Shown: one piece after another, positions 1 to 8,040 of the stretch
How the letters are laid out: every line of letters starts with the position of its first letter
Position numbering within the stretch: the first letter of the stretch is position 1
NCBI GenBank assembly: GCA_017849615.1
Contig: JAFIGS010000011.1
Coordinates: 434,001-498,000 of the forward strand
Direction of reading: 5' to 3'
DNA length: 64,000 bases
Source: Pseudolabrys sp.
Lineage (GTDB): Bacteria > Pseudomonadota > Alphaproteobacteria > Rhizobiales > Xanthobacteraceae
Notes under the pieces: generated by a model
What the model saw: only the letters and a program-made list of their open reading frames with translations
What the model was told of the DNA's origin: nothing
Databases searched by the model: none
Position numbers and translations under genes: made by a program

Positions 1-178
1 GATCGGTGTGCAGTTCGACCAGGCCGGGCAAGAGAAGGTCGCCTTCGGCGTCGGTGCCCTTCTCGGGCGCCTTGCCTTCGCCGATCTCGGCGATGCGGTC
101 ACCGTCGAAGGCGACATAACCGCGTTCGATCACGTGGTCGGCGAGAACGATGCGGGCATTTTCAATGATCTCGGACAT
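1..178 (-). CDS. phnM: PhnM, RPnTP hydrolase (N-terminal part, cut by window edge)
   Basis: Encodes the first 59 residues, from ATG at 178, of the amidohydrolase that removes diphosphate from 5-triphospho-ribosyl-1-methylphosphonate, the step before C-P bond cleavage. The visible part holds the family's N-terminal strand pair followed by LLPGLVELHTD, which matches the LLPGLxELHTD metal-site start of canonical PhnM. The ATG lies 22 bases beyond the phnL stop, so it is the last visible gene of the C-P lyase operon. A second, divergent phnM lies at 6889-8028; this one is the closer match to the E. coli type as I know it. The rest lies outside the window. Confidence 0.88.
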   Translation of the reverse strand, partial: MSEIIENARIVLADHVIERGYVAFDGDRIAEIGEGKAPEKGTDAEGDLLLPGLVELHTD

Positions 179-199
179 GATTTGAAGAGCTTCGGATCT

Positions 200-895
200 C
201 TATGCGGCAGTGGCAAAACGGGTGACGTCGACGGCGACATCGGCGATGTCGTCGCGGACCTGCTCGTCGTGAACGATGGCGACGATGGCGGCGCCGCGGC
301 TTTTGCGCTCGCGCACGATATCGACGACCACGGCGCGGTTTCTCGCGTCGAGCGAGGCGGTCGGCTCATCCAATAGCAGGATCGGGTGTTCGGGCAACAG
401 CCCGCGCGCCAGGTTGATGCGTTGCTGTTCCCCGCCGGAGAAGGTCGCCGGCGGCAGGCTCCACAGTCGCTCCGGCACATTGAAACGGGTGAGCATGGCG
501 GCGGCAGCGGCGGCAGCTTCGGCGGCAATGACACCTTCGGCTATCAGCGGCTCGGCGACGATGTCGAGCGCGGAGACGCGCGGCACCGCGCGCAGGAACT
601 GCGTGACGTAGCCGAGCGCGCGCTGGCGGACGGCGAGGATGCGGCGCGGCGGCGCGGTGGCGAGATCGACCGTGGTATCGCCGTCGCGCACCAGGATGGC
701 GCCCTGGTCGACGCGGTAGTTGCCGTAGATCAGCTTGAGGATCGACGACTTCCCGGCGCCGGACGGACCGGTGAGCACGACGCATTGCCCGGCCTCGGCG
801 GCAAGATTGACATCGCGCAGCACCGGCAGCTTGAGCCCGCCCTGGAGGTGCATGGTGAAGGTCTTGGCGACGTCTTTGAGTTCAAGCGCGGGCAT
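200..895 (-). CDS. phnL: PhnL, ABC-type ATPase-like component of the C-P lyase system
   Basis: 231 residues with a complete ABC ATPase set: Walker A GPSGAGKSS (about 43-51), signature FSGGEQQRI (about 153) and Walker B ILLLDEPTA. PhnL is a cytosolic partner of the C-P lyase core with an ABC fold but no membrane partner. Length and the N-terminal sequence LELKDVAKTFTMHLQGG fit the family. It lies 3 bases after phnK and before phnM in the usual gene order. ATG chosen because it follows phnK closely and gives the family length. Confidence 0.93.
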   Translation of the reverse strand: MPALELKDVAKTFTMHLQGGLKLPVLRDVNLAAEAGQCVVLTGPSGAGKSSILKLIYGNYRVDQGAILVRDGDTTVDLATAPPRRILAVRQRALGYVTQFLRAVPRVSALDIVAEPLIAEGVIAAEAAAAAAAMLTRFNVPERLWSLPPATFSGGEQQRINLARGLLPEHPILLLDEPTASLDARNRAVVVDIVRERKSRGAAIVAIVHDEQVRDDIADVAVDVTRFATAA

Positions 896-898
896 AAA

Positions 899-1687
899 TC
901 ACACCGGCAAAATCGAGGACACGAGAAGCTGCGTATAAGGCTGATGCGGATCGTCGAGCACCTGATCGGTAAGGCCGGCCTCGATCACTTCGCCGCCTTT
1001 CATCACCATGATGCGATTCGACAAAAGCCGCGCCACGGCCAGATCGTGCGTGACGATAATGGCCGCGATGCGCATTTCCGAAACGATGCGGCGCAAAAGG
1101 TCGAGCAGGCGCGCCTGCACCGAGACATCGAGACCGCCGGTCGGCTCGTCCATGAAGATGAGGCGCGGCGCGGTGACGAGATTGCGCGCGATCTGCAAAC
1201 GCTGGCGCATGCCGCCCGAATAAGTGCGCGGCGTGTCGTCGATGCGGTCTTCCGGTATTTCGACGCGGCCGAGCCAGTCGCTCGCGGTGGCGCGGATGCC
1301 GGCGTAATTGCGCTGACCGATCGCCATCAGCCGCTCGCCGACATTGCCGCCGGCGGAAACGCCCATGCGCAGGCCGTGCTGCGGGTCCTGGTGCACATAG
1401 CCCCAGTCCGTGCGCAGCAGGAAGCGGCGCTCCGGCTCGCTCATATCCCACAGGCTCTGCAGGCCGCCATCGCGCATGCGATAGAGGATGCGCCCGGCGC
1501 TCGGCTCGATCTGGGTGGACAGCATTTGCAGCAGCGTCGATTTGCCGGAGCCGGATTCGCCGACCACGGCCATGACCTCGCCCTCGTACAGTTCGAACGA
1601 GGCGTCGCGGCAGCCGAGTTGGCGGCCGTAATATTTGGTCAGGCCTTCGGCGATAAGCAGCGGCTTGTCATCTTCAAAAGAAATCAT
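899..1687 (-). CDS. phnK: PhnK, ABC-type ATPase-like component of the C-P lyase complex
   Basis: 262 residues. Walker A GESGSGKST (about 43-51), signature YSGGMRQRLQ, Walker B LIFMDEPTGGLD and the H-loop VTHDLAV are all intact. In E. coli, PhnK docks on the PhnGHIJ core. Its ATG overlaps the stop of the upstream acetyltransferase gene (ATGA), which suggests coupled translation. It resembles oligopeptide-importer ATPases, but the position between phnJ and phnL settles the call. Confidence 0.94.
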   Translation of the reverse strand: MISFEDDKPLLIAEGLTKYYGRQLGCRDASFELYEGEVMAVVGESGSGKSTLLQMLSTQIEPSAGRILYRMRDGGLQSLWDMSEPERRFLLRTDWGYVHQDPQHGLRMGVSAGGNVGERLMAIGQRNYAGIRATASDWLGRVEIPEDRIDDTPRTYSGGMRQRLQIARNLVTAPRLIFMDEPTGGLDVSVQARLLDLLRRIVSEMRIAAIIVTHDLAVARLLSNRIMVMKGGEVIEAGLTDQVLDDPHQPYTQLLVSSILPV

Positions 1688-2154
1688 GCGCTTGCCTCGC
1701 TGAAGACGACACGGAAGCTGTAGCCGTGGCGTTCGAATCCGATGTTCTCGTAGAAGGCGTGCGCCCGCTCGCGCTTGGCGTTCGACGACAGCACGATCTT
1801 GTAGCAGTGCTTCTCTTTGGCCCGCTCCATGGCAAAAGCCATCATGGCGCGGCCGACGCCGCGGCTGTGCAGGGACGGGCCGACCGCGACGTCCTCGACC
1901 ACCGCCGAGGGCGCGCCGAGATGGCCGAGATTGTCCATGATCAGCAGCGCGAAGGTGCCGACGATGCGACCATCCAGTTCGGCGATATAGAGCGTGTAGT
2001 CCGGGTAACGGGCGAAGCGATCGAAGATGCGCTCGGCGTCGATCGCCGGCAGCACGTTGCCGTCATCGAGATCGGGCTGGGCATAGAGCGCGAGTACGCC
2101 GGGCAGATCGCGCTTTTCCGCCTCGCGGATGGTGACGGCGTCGATCTCAACCAT
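1684..2154 (-). CDS. GNAT-family N-acetyltransferase inside the phn operon
   Basis: 156 residues with a clear GNAT fold: the V/I-x-x-x-x(V)-x-x-x-x-R/G-x-x-R-G-x-G acetyl-CoA loop appears as VAVGPSLHSRGVGRAMM (about 90-106), and the C-terminal half has the usual AHAFYENIGF motif. It overlaps phnJ upstream by 8 bases and phnK downstream by 4, so it is part of the C-P lyase transcript. E. coli has an aminophosphonate acetyltransferase (PhnO) in its phn operon. A similar detoxifying role on aminoalkylphosphonates is likely here but is inferred from position, since sequence alone does not give the substrate. Confidence 0.85.
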   Translation of the reverse strand: MVEIDAVTIREAEKRDLPGVLALYAQPDLDDGNVLPAIDAERIFDRFARYPDYTLYIAELDGRIVGTFALLIMDNLGHLGAPSAVVEDVAVGPSLHSRGVGRAMMAFAMERAKEKHCYKIVLSSNAKRERAHAFYENIGFERHGYSFRVVFSEASA

Positions 2155-3022
2155 GGACGGCCTCGTTCTGGTCCGGGACGTGGGCGTGGCCCTCGGCGCG
2201 GCGCTGCTCGCAAAAGTCCGTGTCGGAGCAAACGAACATCCGGCCGCCCTTGTCGTCGGTGATGACCTCGTCGAGGTAGGAATGCGTGGCCCCGCACAGT
2301 TCGCAGGCGGCGTCGTGCCGATAGGGCTCGAAGGGATGATCCTCGAAGTCGAGCGACTTCACCTTCGTGTAAGGCGGGATGGCGTAGATGCGCTTCTCGC
2401 GGCCGGCACCGAACAGTTGCAGTGCTGCGCTGTCTGACAGCTTCGGATTGTCGAATTTCGGAATCGGCGAGGGGTCCATCACATAGCGGCCGCCGACTTC
2501 GACCGGGTAGGCATAGGTCGTGGCGATGTGGCCGTGGCGGGCGATATCCTCGTACAGCTTCACATGCATCAGGCCGTATTCGGACAGCGCATGCATGCGC
2601 CGCGTCTCGGTCTCGCGCGGCTCGAGGAAGCGCAACGGCTCGGGGATCGGCACCTGATAGACCAGCACCTGATTCTCGGTGAGCGCTGTTTCCGGAATGC
2701 GATGGCGCGTCTGGATGACGGTGGCGTCCTCCGTCCGCGTCGTCGTCTCGACGCCGGCGGTCTTGACGAAGAACTTGCGGATCGACACGGCGTTGGTGGT
2801 GTCGTCCGAGCCCTGGTCGATGACTTTCAGCGTATCGTCGGGGCCGAGGATCGACGCGGTGACCTGCACACCGCCGGTGCCCCAGCCGTAAGGCATCGGC
2901 ATTTCACGCGAGGCGAAAGGCACCTGATAGCCGGGAATGGCGATCGCCTTGAGGATCGCGCGCCGGATCATGCGCTTGGTCTGCTCATCGAGATAGGCGA
3001 AGTTGTAAACCGGTGCGCTCAT
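2147..3022 (-). CDS. phnJ: PhnJ, carbon-phosphorus lyase catalytic subunit (radical SAM)
   Basis: 291 residues. Cleaves the C-P bond of ribosyl-1-phosphonate 5-phosphate to give an alkane and the 1,2-cyclic phosphate. The atypical radical-SAM cysteines are all visible near the C-terminus at about Cys240, Cys243, Cys265 and Cys271 (CELCG, then CSDTDFC), matching Cys241/244/266/272 of E. coli PhnJ. The ATG overlaps the phnI stop (ATGA). The C-terminal tail HAHVPDQNEAVHG is typical of alphaproteobacterial PhnJ as far as I can recall. Confidence 0.96.
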   Translation of the reverse strand: MSAPVYNFAYLDEQTKRMIRRAILKAIAIPGYQVPFASREMPMPYGWGTGGVQVTASILGPDDTLKVIDQGSDDTTNAVSIRKFFVKTAGVETTTRTEDATVIQTRHRIPETALTENQVLVYQVPIPEPLRFLEPRETETRRMHALSEYGLMHVKLYEDIARHGHIATTYAYPVEVGGRYVMDPSPIPKFDNPKLSDSAALQLFGAGREKRIYAIPPYTKVKSLDFEDHPFEPYRHDAACELCGATHSYLDEVITDDKGGRMFVCSDTDFCEQRRAEGHAHVPDQNEAVHG

Positions 3023-4134
3023 TCGGCGGCATCCTGCATCGCAGAATCCTTGGGCGTATCTATCTGCGGATTGGCGGCATGGAATTCGGCCTGCAGTTTG
3101 CGCAGCAGGCCAAGTTCGGACTGGAAATCGACATAGTGGGGCAGCTTGAGATGCTCGACGAAGCCGGTCGCCTGCACGTTGTCGGAATGGCTGAGCACGA
3201 ACTCCTCATCCTGCGCCGGTGAGCCAGTTTCCTCGCCCAGTTCGCGGGCGCGCAGCGATCGATCGACCAGCGCCATGGCCATCGCCTTGCGCTCGCTCTG
3301 GCCGAAGACGAGGCCGTAGCCGCGCGTGAAGCACGGGGCGCGGGTGGCGGAGCCGGCGAACTGATTGACCATCTGACATTCCGTCATGAAGATGGTGCCC
3401 AGCGGCACGGTAAAGCCCGCATCCTCGGCGAAAAATTCAACGTCGACAGAGCCATAGCGGATCTCGCCGGCGAACGGATGGGTGCGGCCGAAGCCGCGCT
3501 GGGTCGAATAGCCGAGCGCCAGCAGGAAACCCTCGTCGCCGCGCGCCAGATTCTGCAGCCGTAGATCGCGGCCCGCCGGAAACGACAGCGGCTCGCGGGT
3601 CAGATCGCCAACCTCGCCGGCCGGCGCTTCATCGCCCTCGATCAGGCCGTCATCGGCCAGCAGTTCCGCCACCGAGCGGAACCGCGCGCCATCGGCGGAC
3701 GCCGTGGCCGGCTCCTCGATCTCGCCGCCGTCGGCGAGCGCGTGGTCGAGCAGGCGGTGGGTGTAGTCGAAGGTCGGGCCGAGCACCTGCCCGCCCGGCA
3801 GGTCCTTGAACGTGGCCGAGACGCGCCGGCGTATATCCATACTACCGGTCTCCAGCGGCTCCGACGCGCCGAAGCGCGGCAGCGTGGTGCGGTAGGCGCG
3901 CAGCAGAAAGATCGCCTCGATCAGGTCGCCGCGCGCCTGCTTGATGGCGAGCGCGGCGAGCTCGCGGTCGTACAGCGAGCCTTCGGACATCACGCGATCC
4001 ACCGCGAGCGCGAGCTGGTTGTCGATCTGGTCGAGCGAGATTTCCGGGACGGCGCGGTCGCCGCGCCGCGCGTCGGCGAGCAGCTTGTGGGCGTTGTCGA
4101 TGGCGCGTTCGCCGCCTTTGACTGCGACATACAT
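3019..4134 (-). CDS. phnI: PhnI, nucleosidase subunit of the C-P lyase core
   Basis: 371 residues, the usual PhnI length. With PhnG, H and L it exchanges the adenine of ATP for methylphosphonate, forming the triphosphate substrate of PhnM. It begins MYVAVKGGERAIDNAHKLL, the conserved PhnI start, and includes the GYSTQRGFGRTHPFAGEIR stretch. It ends in an ATGA overlap with phnJ and begins 1 base after the phnH stop. Nothing is broken. Confidence 0.95.
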   Translation of the reverse strand: MYVAVKGGERAIDNAHKLLADARRGDRAVPEISLDQIDNQLALAVDRVMSEGSLYDRELAALAIKQARGDLIEAIFLLRAYRTTLPRFGASEPLETGSMDIRRRVSATFKDLPGGQVLGPTFDYTHRLLDHALADGGEIEEPATASADGARFRSVAELLADDGLIEGDEAPAGEVGDLTREPLSFPAGRDLRLQNLARGDEGFLLALGYSTQRGFGRTHPFAGEIRYGSVDVEFFAEDAGFTVPLGTIFMTECQMVNQFAGSATRAPCFTRGYGLVFGQSERKAMAMALVDRSLRARELGEETGSPAQDEEFVLSHSDNVQATGFVEHLKLPHYVDFQSELGLLRKLQAEFHAANPQIDTPKDSAMQDAAE

Positions 4135-4135
4135 A

Positions 4136-4801
4136 TCAGCGTGCCTCCACCGCGACCGAGCGCGGCAGCGCCGCGATGTCGTTGCCGGCGACCAGCACCA
4201 GATCGACGCCGCGCGGGAATAGCGCGCGATTCTCTTTCATGCGGACGGCGAAATCGGCGGGCAAAGGCGAGGCCGCGAACTCGCGCGACGCCTTGATGCC
4301 GGGGCCACGCAACGTGAACGGCGTCCCGGCGAAGCTCTCGATCTGGACAAGGAGTGTCGTCGAACGGTCCGGATATTCCGCCGTGCCTTGCGAAAACTGC
4401 GCCAGCGGCGGCATCGCCGCGGCGTCCGCGATCAAGGCGAAGGCGGCTTCACCCGGCTCGCGCACAATCGGCGCGCCACAGTGGAAGCGTATCCAGTCGG
4501 CGACCTTCTTCTCCGCGGCGAAAGCGGCATCGAGCCACAGCGGCGTTTCGTAATCGGCGAGGCTCTGGATCAGCGCGGCGGTCGCGGGCGCGAAGGGCGC
4601 CGGCGCGCTGACGCCCCTGAGCTTGCGCAATTCGCCCGGCCGCGCCGTGCAGTCCATCAGCGCGCGGAAGGCGGCCTGGCTCTCATAGGCGGGATCCATA
4701 CTCCGCTCATTCCCGCGAAAGCGGGAATCCAGGTCTTGCTTCTTTACTTCTGGACCCCCGCCTTCGCGGGGGTGAGCGGCGAATGGGCTAAGGTTGTTCA
4801 T
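4136..4801 (-). CDS. phnH: PhnH, C-P lyase core subunit, with a translated palindromic repeat near its start
   Basis: 221 residues from the ATG at 4801, or 187 from a second in-frame ATG at 4699 (MDPAYESQAAF), where PhnH family similarity begins. The start at 4801 directly follows the phnG stop and has a strong ribosome site (GGAGGA) about 9 bases ahead, within the phnG end; the second ATG has only a weak one. Residues about 8-33 are then encoded by a palindromic repeat at 4703-4779 also found in ccoI. PhnH is a structural, catalytically silent partner of PhnG/I/J. The body of the protein (RKLRGVSAPAPF onward) looks intact. Which start is used is open. Confidence 0.9.
   Translation of the reverse strand: MNNLSPFAAHPREGGGPEVKKQDLDSRFRGNERSMDPAYESQAAFRALMDCTARPGELRKLRGVSAPAPFAPATAALIQSLADYETPLWLDAAFAAEKKVADWIRFHCGAPIVREPGEAAFALIADAAAMPPLAQFSQGTAEYPDRSTTLLVQIESFAGTPFTLRGPGIKASREFAASPLPADFAVRMKENRALFPRGVDLVLVAGNDIAALPRSVAVEAR
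4703..4779. repeat. 77-bp palindromic repeat (family A) inside the phnH reading frame
   Basis: Ends are perfect 7-base inverted repeats (CCGCTCA ... TGAGCGG). Inside are two smaller hairpins, CCCGCgaaaGCGGG and CCCCCGCCTTCGCGGGGG. The copy at 59579-59641 keeps the same layout with a shorter middle, and 8745-8827 is a more diverged relative. On the minus strand the element reads without stop in the phnH frame. Confidence 0.85.
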
Positions 4802-4803
4802 GT

Positions 4804-5286
4804 TCAATCCTCCCCGCGCACCAAGGTGAAGAAATCGACCTTGGTCGCCGCCGTGCGGGCGCGCGCGAGATCGGTTTTCTCTTTCTGCTTCCGGCGCAGC
4901 GGCGCGAGGATTCGGGTTTCGACCGCCTCGCGCTTGTCCTTGAGTTGCCAAAGCGCGTCGCACAGCGCGACCAGCCGCGCCTTTTCGCGGTCGCGGCCGA
5001 GCACATAACCGAAGCCGGTTTCGCCGGACGAGAGTTGCACCGCGGCGCGCGTCACCGTGGCCTCTCCGGCATTGAACGGCGCGCCGCGCGAGCCGATGCG
5101 CCCGCGCAGCATCACAAGACCGACCTCGGGGGCGCGCGGTTCCGAATAGGCAAGACCGTCATCCAACTGACGCAGACCGGCGGCAATCTCTTTCGAGTCG
5201 GCGCGCGCCAGAACGGCCAGGGCGTCCCGCCGTTTTGCGAGATCGGGCAGGGGGTTGCCGGAGGCTGGGTCAGTGTCGGGCGTCAT
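4804..5286 (-). CDS. phnG: PhnG, C-P lyase core subunit
   Basis: 160 residues, the normal size. First gene of the left-running C-P lyase operon, starting 31 bases from the nearest palindrome of the divergent control region. Conserved pieces seen are RRDALAVLARAD near the N-terminus, the GLVMLRGRIGSRGAPFNAGEATVTRAAV block (quoted in part: MLRGRIGSRGAPFN) and GFGYVLGRDREKARL. PhnG works with PhnH and PhnI in making the ribosyl-triphosphate phosphonate. Its 3' end carries the ribosome site that serves the upstream phnH start. Confidence 0.94.
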   Translation of the reverse strand: MTPDTDPASGNPLPDLAKRRDALAVLARADSKEIAAGLRQLDDGLAYSEPRAPEVGLVMLRGRIGSRGAPFNAGEATVTRAAVQLSSGETGFGYVLGRDREKARLVALCDALWQLKDKREAVETRILAPLRRKQKEKTDLARARTAATKVDFFTLVRGED

Positions 5287-5316
5287 CCGTTTGCCTCGGG
5301 AGCCGGTTTCTGGAAG

Positions 5317-5336
5317 TTGTCTAGTCGGCTAGACAA
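5317..5336. promoter_or_regulatory. PhnF-type operator, phnG-proximal
   Basis: 20-bp inverted repeat TTGTCTAG-TCGG-CTAGACAA between divergent phnG and phnF. The GTCTAG...CTAGAC half-sites fit the GT-N-TA-N-AC pattern of HutC/PhnF-type GntR operators. Its twin is centred 34 bp away, about three helical turns. Confidence 0.8.
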
Positions 5337-5340
5337 GTGC

Positions 5341-5380
5341 CATTTATAACTTGTCTAGCCGACTAGACAAGTTATAAATG
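5341..5380. promoter_or_regulatory. Extended 40-bp palindromic operator, phnF-proximal
   Basis: The core TTGTCTAG-CCGA-CTAGACAA (5351-5370) repeats the first operator. Here the symmetry runs on through CATTTATAAC...GTTATAAATG, so 38 of 40 bases are in dyad symmetry. TTATAA on each side may overlap -10 elements of both promoters, which would allow one bound repressor to silence both directions. Confidence 0.8.
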
Positions 5381-5412
5381 CGCAGCCGTGACGCTGTGAT
5401 GACAAGGCCGCC

Positions 5413-6180
5413 ATGCTCACACGCACACCCCGGGGTGCTTCCAGAGGATCTTCCGATCGCGACGACCTGCTCGCGCGCGGCGTCATGCTGTGGCGCTGCA
5501 TTGCCGACGATTTCGAGCAGGCGATTCTCGTCGGCAAGCACGACAACGGTTCGAAACTGCCGGCGGAAAGCGAGATCGCGGCGCGCTACGGCGTCAATCG
5601 GCACACGGTGCGCCGCGCCATGGCCGAACTGGCGACGCGCGGCCTGGTGCGCACCGAGCGCGGCAGCGGCACCTTCGTCAAAACCGACAAGCTGAATTAT
5701 CCGATCAGCCAGCGCATGAAGTTTTCCGAGATCGTGGCCGCCGCCGGCCACGAGGCGGAAGGCCGCCTGCAGGGCCATCGCCACGAAGCGGCGAGCGAGG
5801 ATGTCGCGCGCGATCTCGGCATCAAGCCGGGCGACGAGGTGGTGCGGCTGGAGATTCTGCGCGCCGCCGATCGGGTGCCGATCTCGGTTTCGACCTCGTG
5901 GCTGCCGGCGGACCGCTTCGGCGACGCCGCCAAGATATTCCGCCGCGCGCGCTCGATCACGCGCACGCTCGAGCATTTCGGCGTCAGAAGCTACCGCCGC
6001 AAATGGACGCGCATCAGCGCCGGCTTCACCGACGCGGTTGACGCCGGCCGGCTGCGGCTGTCGGTGCACCGGCCGATTCTCATCGCCGAAGGCCTCAACG
6101 TCACCGAGGACGATGTGCCGATCATGCTGGCGCGGGCGCGCTTTTCCGCCGACCGCGTGGCATTGATCGTGGAGAGTTGA
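5413..6180 (+). CDS. phnF: PhnF, GntR-family repressor of the phosphonate genes
   Basis: 255 residues. N-terminal winged helix (about 30-85: AESEIAARYGVNRHTVRRAM, then GLVRTERGSGTFV) and C-terminal UTRA ligand domain (about 100-245), the HutC/PhnF subfamily layout. It is divergent from phnG, with two long inverted repeats in the 127-bp gap that it probably binds. The ATG at 5413 is the only good start in frame. It likely senses a phosphonate-pathway ligand or phosphate and represses both phn units. Confidence 0.92.
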   Translation: MLTRTPRGASRGSSDRDDLLARGVMLWRCIADDFEQAILVGKHDNGSKLPAESEIAARYGVNRHTVRRAMAELATRGLVRTERGSGTFVKTDKLNYPISQRMKFSEIVAAAGHEAEGRLQGHRHEAASEDVARDLGIKPGDEVVRLEILRAADRVPISVSTSWLPADRFGDAAKIFRRARSITRTLEHFGVRSYRRKWTRISAGFTDAVDAGRLRLSVHRPILIAEGLNVTEDDVPIMLARARFSADRVALIVES

Positions 6181-6232
6181 ATGAAGCGGCGCGCGTCACG
6201 CGACTGTCATTAACCGGGCGTCTCCAGGCATC

Positions 6233-6880
6233 ATGGCCAGCAAACTTTCCACAACACCGCTTGTCCATCCGACGGCCGAGCTCACACGCACCGCGCTTGG
6301 CGTCTATACGGAAGTCGGCGAGCGCACCAAACTGCTCGAGGTCGAACTCGGCGACTACTCCTATGTCGTCAATGACGGCGACATCGCCTACGCGACCATC
6401 GGAAAGTTCACCTCGATCGCGGCGATGACCCGGATCAATCCGGGCAATCATCCGATGCACCGCGCCACGCAATCGCATTTTACCTACCGCGCCAGCGCCT
6501 ATTTTCCCGAAGCCGCCGATGAAGCGGAGTTCTTTGCCTGGCGGCGTTCGTTCCACGTCACCATCGGCCATGACGTGTGGATCGGTCATGGCGCCATCGT
6601 GCTGCCCGGCCGCTCCATCGGCACCGGGGCCGTGGTCGGCGCCGGTGCGGTCGTGACCAAGGATATCCCGCCTTACATGATCGCGGTCGGTAATCCGGCG
6701 CGCGTGCTGCGGCCGCGCTTTCCGGCGGCGGTCGCTGAGCGCATGATGCGGCTGGCGTGGTGGGACTGGCCGCATGAGAGTCTGGGAGACGCGCTCGCCG
6801 ATTTCCGCGCGCTCGGCGCCGAGGCGTTTCTCGACAAGTACGATGGAGCGGCGACGCCGGCGCTGCAGGCCGCGGGTTAA
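6233..6880 (+). CDS. Hexapeptide-repeat acetyltransferase-like protein of phosphonate operons
   Basis: 215 residues forming a left-handed beta helix: hexapeptide turns such as [18 protein letters not shown] and [18 protein letters not shown], then the terminal [14 protein letters not shown] motif of CoA-dependent acyltransferases. Proteins of this type are known companions of C-P lyase genes (family described as phosphonate-associated DapH/DapD/GlmU-like). The substrate is unknown to me. It lies 52 bases after phnF and 8 before the second phnM, so it is probably cotranscribed. Confidence 0.88.
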   Translation: MASKLSTTPLVHPTAELTRTALGVYTEVGERTKLLEVELGDYSYVVNDGDIAYATIGKFTSIAAMTRINPGNHPMHRATQSHFTYRASAYFPEAADEAEFFAWRRSFHVTIGHDVWIGHGAIVLPGRSIGTGAVVGAGAVVTKDIPPYMIAVGNPARVLRPRFPAAVAERMMRLAWWDWPHESLGDALADFRALGAEAFLDKYDGAATPALQAAG

Positions 6881-6888
6881 GGACAGCA

Positions 6889-8028
6889 ATGCGTATTCAA
6901 GGTGGACAGGTTCTGGCCGGCGGCGGCTTCGTCGAGACCGATGTGCAGATGGACGATGGCATGATCGCCTCGGTCGGGGCCGATGGCGGCAACGGCCGCA
7001 GCTTCGATGCGCGCGGGCTTTATGTGCTGCCGGGTATTGTCGATATCCACGGCGATGCCTTCGAGCGGCAATTGATGCCGCGGCCCGGCGTCGGCTTTCC
7101 CATCGACATCGCCTTGCAGGACAGCGACCGGCAGGCGGTCGCCAACGGCATTACCACGATGTTTCACGGCCTCACCTGGTCGTGGGAGCCGGGCCTGCGC
7201 GGCGCCGAGAACGCCCGCGCCGTACTCGGCGCCATCGAGACGCTTCGCCCCACGCTTGGCGCCGATACGCAGTGTCACCTGCGCTACGAGACCTTCAATC
7301 TCGATGCCGAGAGCGAAGTGACCGACTGGCTCGGCGCGCGCCGCGTCGGCATGCTCGGCTTCAACGATCACATGCCGAGCGCGGATGCGCCGCCGCGCAC
7401 GCGCAAGATCGCCGAGATGGCGGCCCGCGCCGGGCTGACGGTCGAGAATTTCAATGCGCTGGTCGAGCGGCTGCGCGGCCGCGCCGGTGACGTGCCGGGT
7501 TCGATCGAGCGTCTCGCCAAGGCCGCGAACGCGGGCGCCGTCGCCATGCTCTCGCACGACGACATGTCGCCGGCGCAGCGGCAATGGTTTCGCGCGCTGA
7601 ATTGCCGCGTCGCCGAATTTCCGGTGAATGTCGAAACCGCCGAGGACGCCACCAGGGCCGGCGACCATGTCGTCATGGGCGCGCCGAACGTGGTGCGCGG
7701 CGGCAGCCATATCGGCTGGGTCGCGGCGGCCGACATGATCGCGCGCGGGCTCTGCACCGTGCTGGCGTCGGACTACTATTATCCGGCGCTGCTGCTCGCG
7801 GCATTCAGGCTGGCGCAGGACAAGGTGCTGCCGCTCCATCAGGCCTGGGCCTATGTGTCGGAGCATCCGGCGCGTGCGGCCGGTCTTGGCGATCGTGGCG
7901 TGATCGCGGCAGGCAAGCGCGCCGACCTCATTCTCGTCGATGGGACCGATGCGCTGCGGCCGAAGACGGTGGCGACCATGGCGAATGGGCGCGTCGTCCA
8001 TCTGGCCGACAGCAGCCGCCTGCATTGA
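6889..8028 (+). CDS. phnM: Second PhnM-type alpha-D-ribose 1-methylphosphonate 5-triphosphate diphosphatase
   Basis: 379 residues, an amidohydrolase with the metal motif LPGIVDIHGDAFERQLMPRP in place of the LPGLxELHTD of the partial phnM at the left edge. Further family marks are NGITTMFHGLTWSWEPGLRG and the C-terminal VIAAGKRADLILVDG. Both copies belong to the PhnM family but differ clearly, so they are paralogues, not a recent duplication. It may act on another nucleotide-linked phosphonate or serve as an isozyme. It starts 8 bases after the acetyltransferase gene. Confidence 0.9.
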   Translation: MRIQGGQVLAGGGFVETDVQMDDGMIASVGADGGNGRSFDARGLYVLPGIVDIHGDAFERQLMPRPGVGFPIDIALQDSDRQAVANGITTMFHGLTWSWEPGLRGAENARAVLGAIETLRPTLGADTQCHLRYETFNLDAESEVTDWLGARRVGMLGFNDHMPSADAPPRTRKIAEMAARAGLTVENFNALVERLRGRAGDVPGSIERLAKAANAGAVAMLSHDDMSPAQRQWFRALNCRVAEFPVNVETAEDATRAGDHVVMGAPNVVRGGSHIGWVAAADMIARGLCTVLASDYYYPALLLAAFRLAQDKVLPLHQAWAYVSEHPARAAGLGDRGVIAAGKRADLILVDGTDALRPKTVATMANGRVVHLADSSRLH

Positions 8029-8040
8029 GTTGGAGTGATC

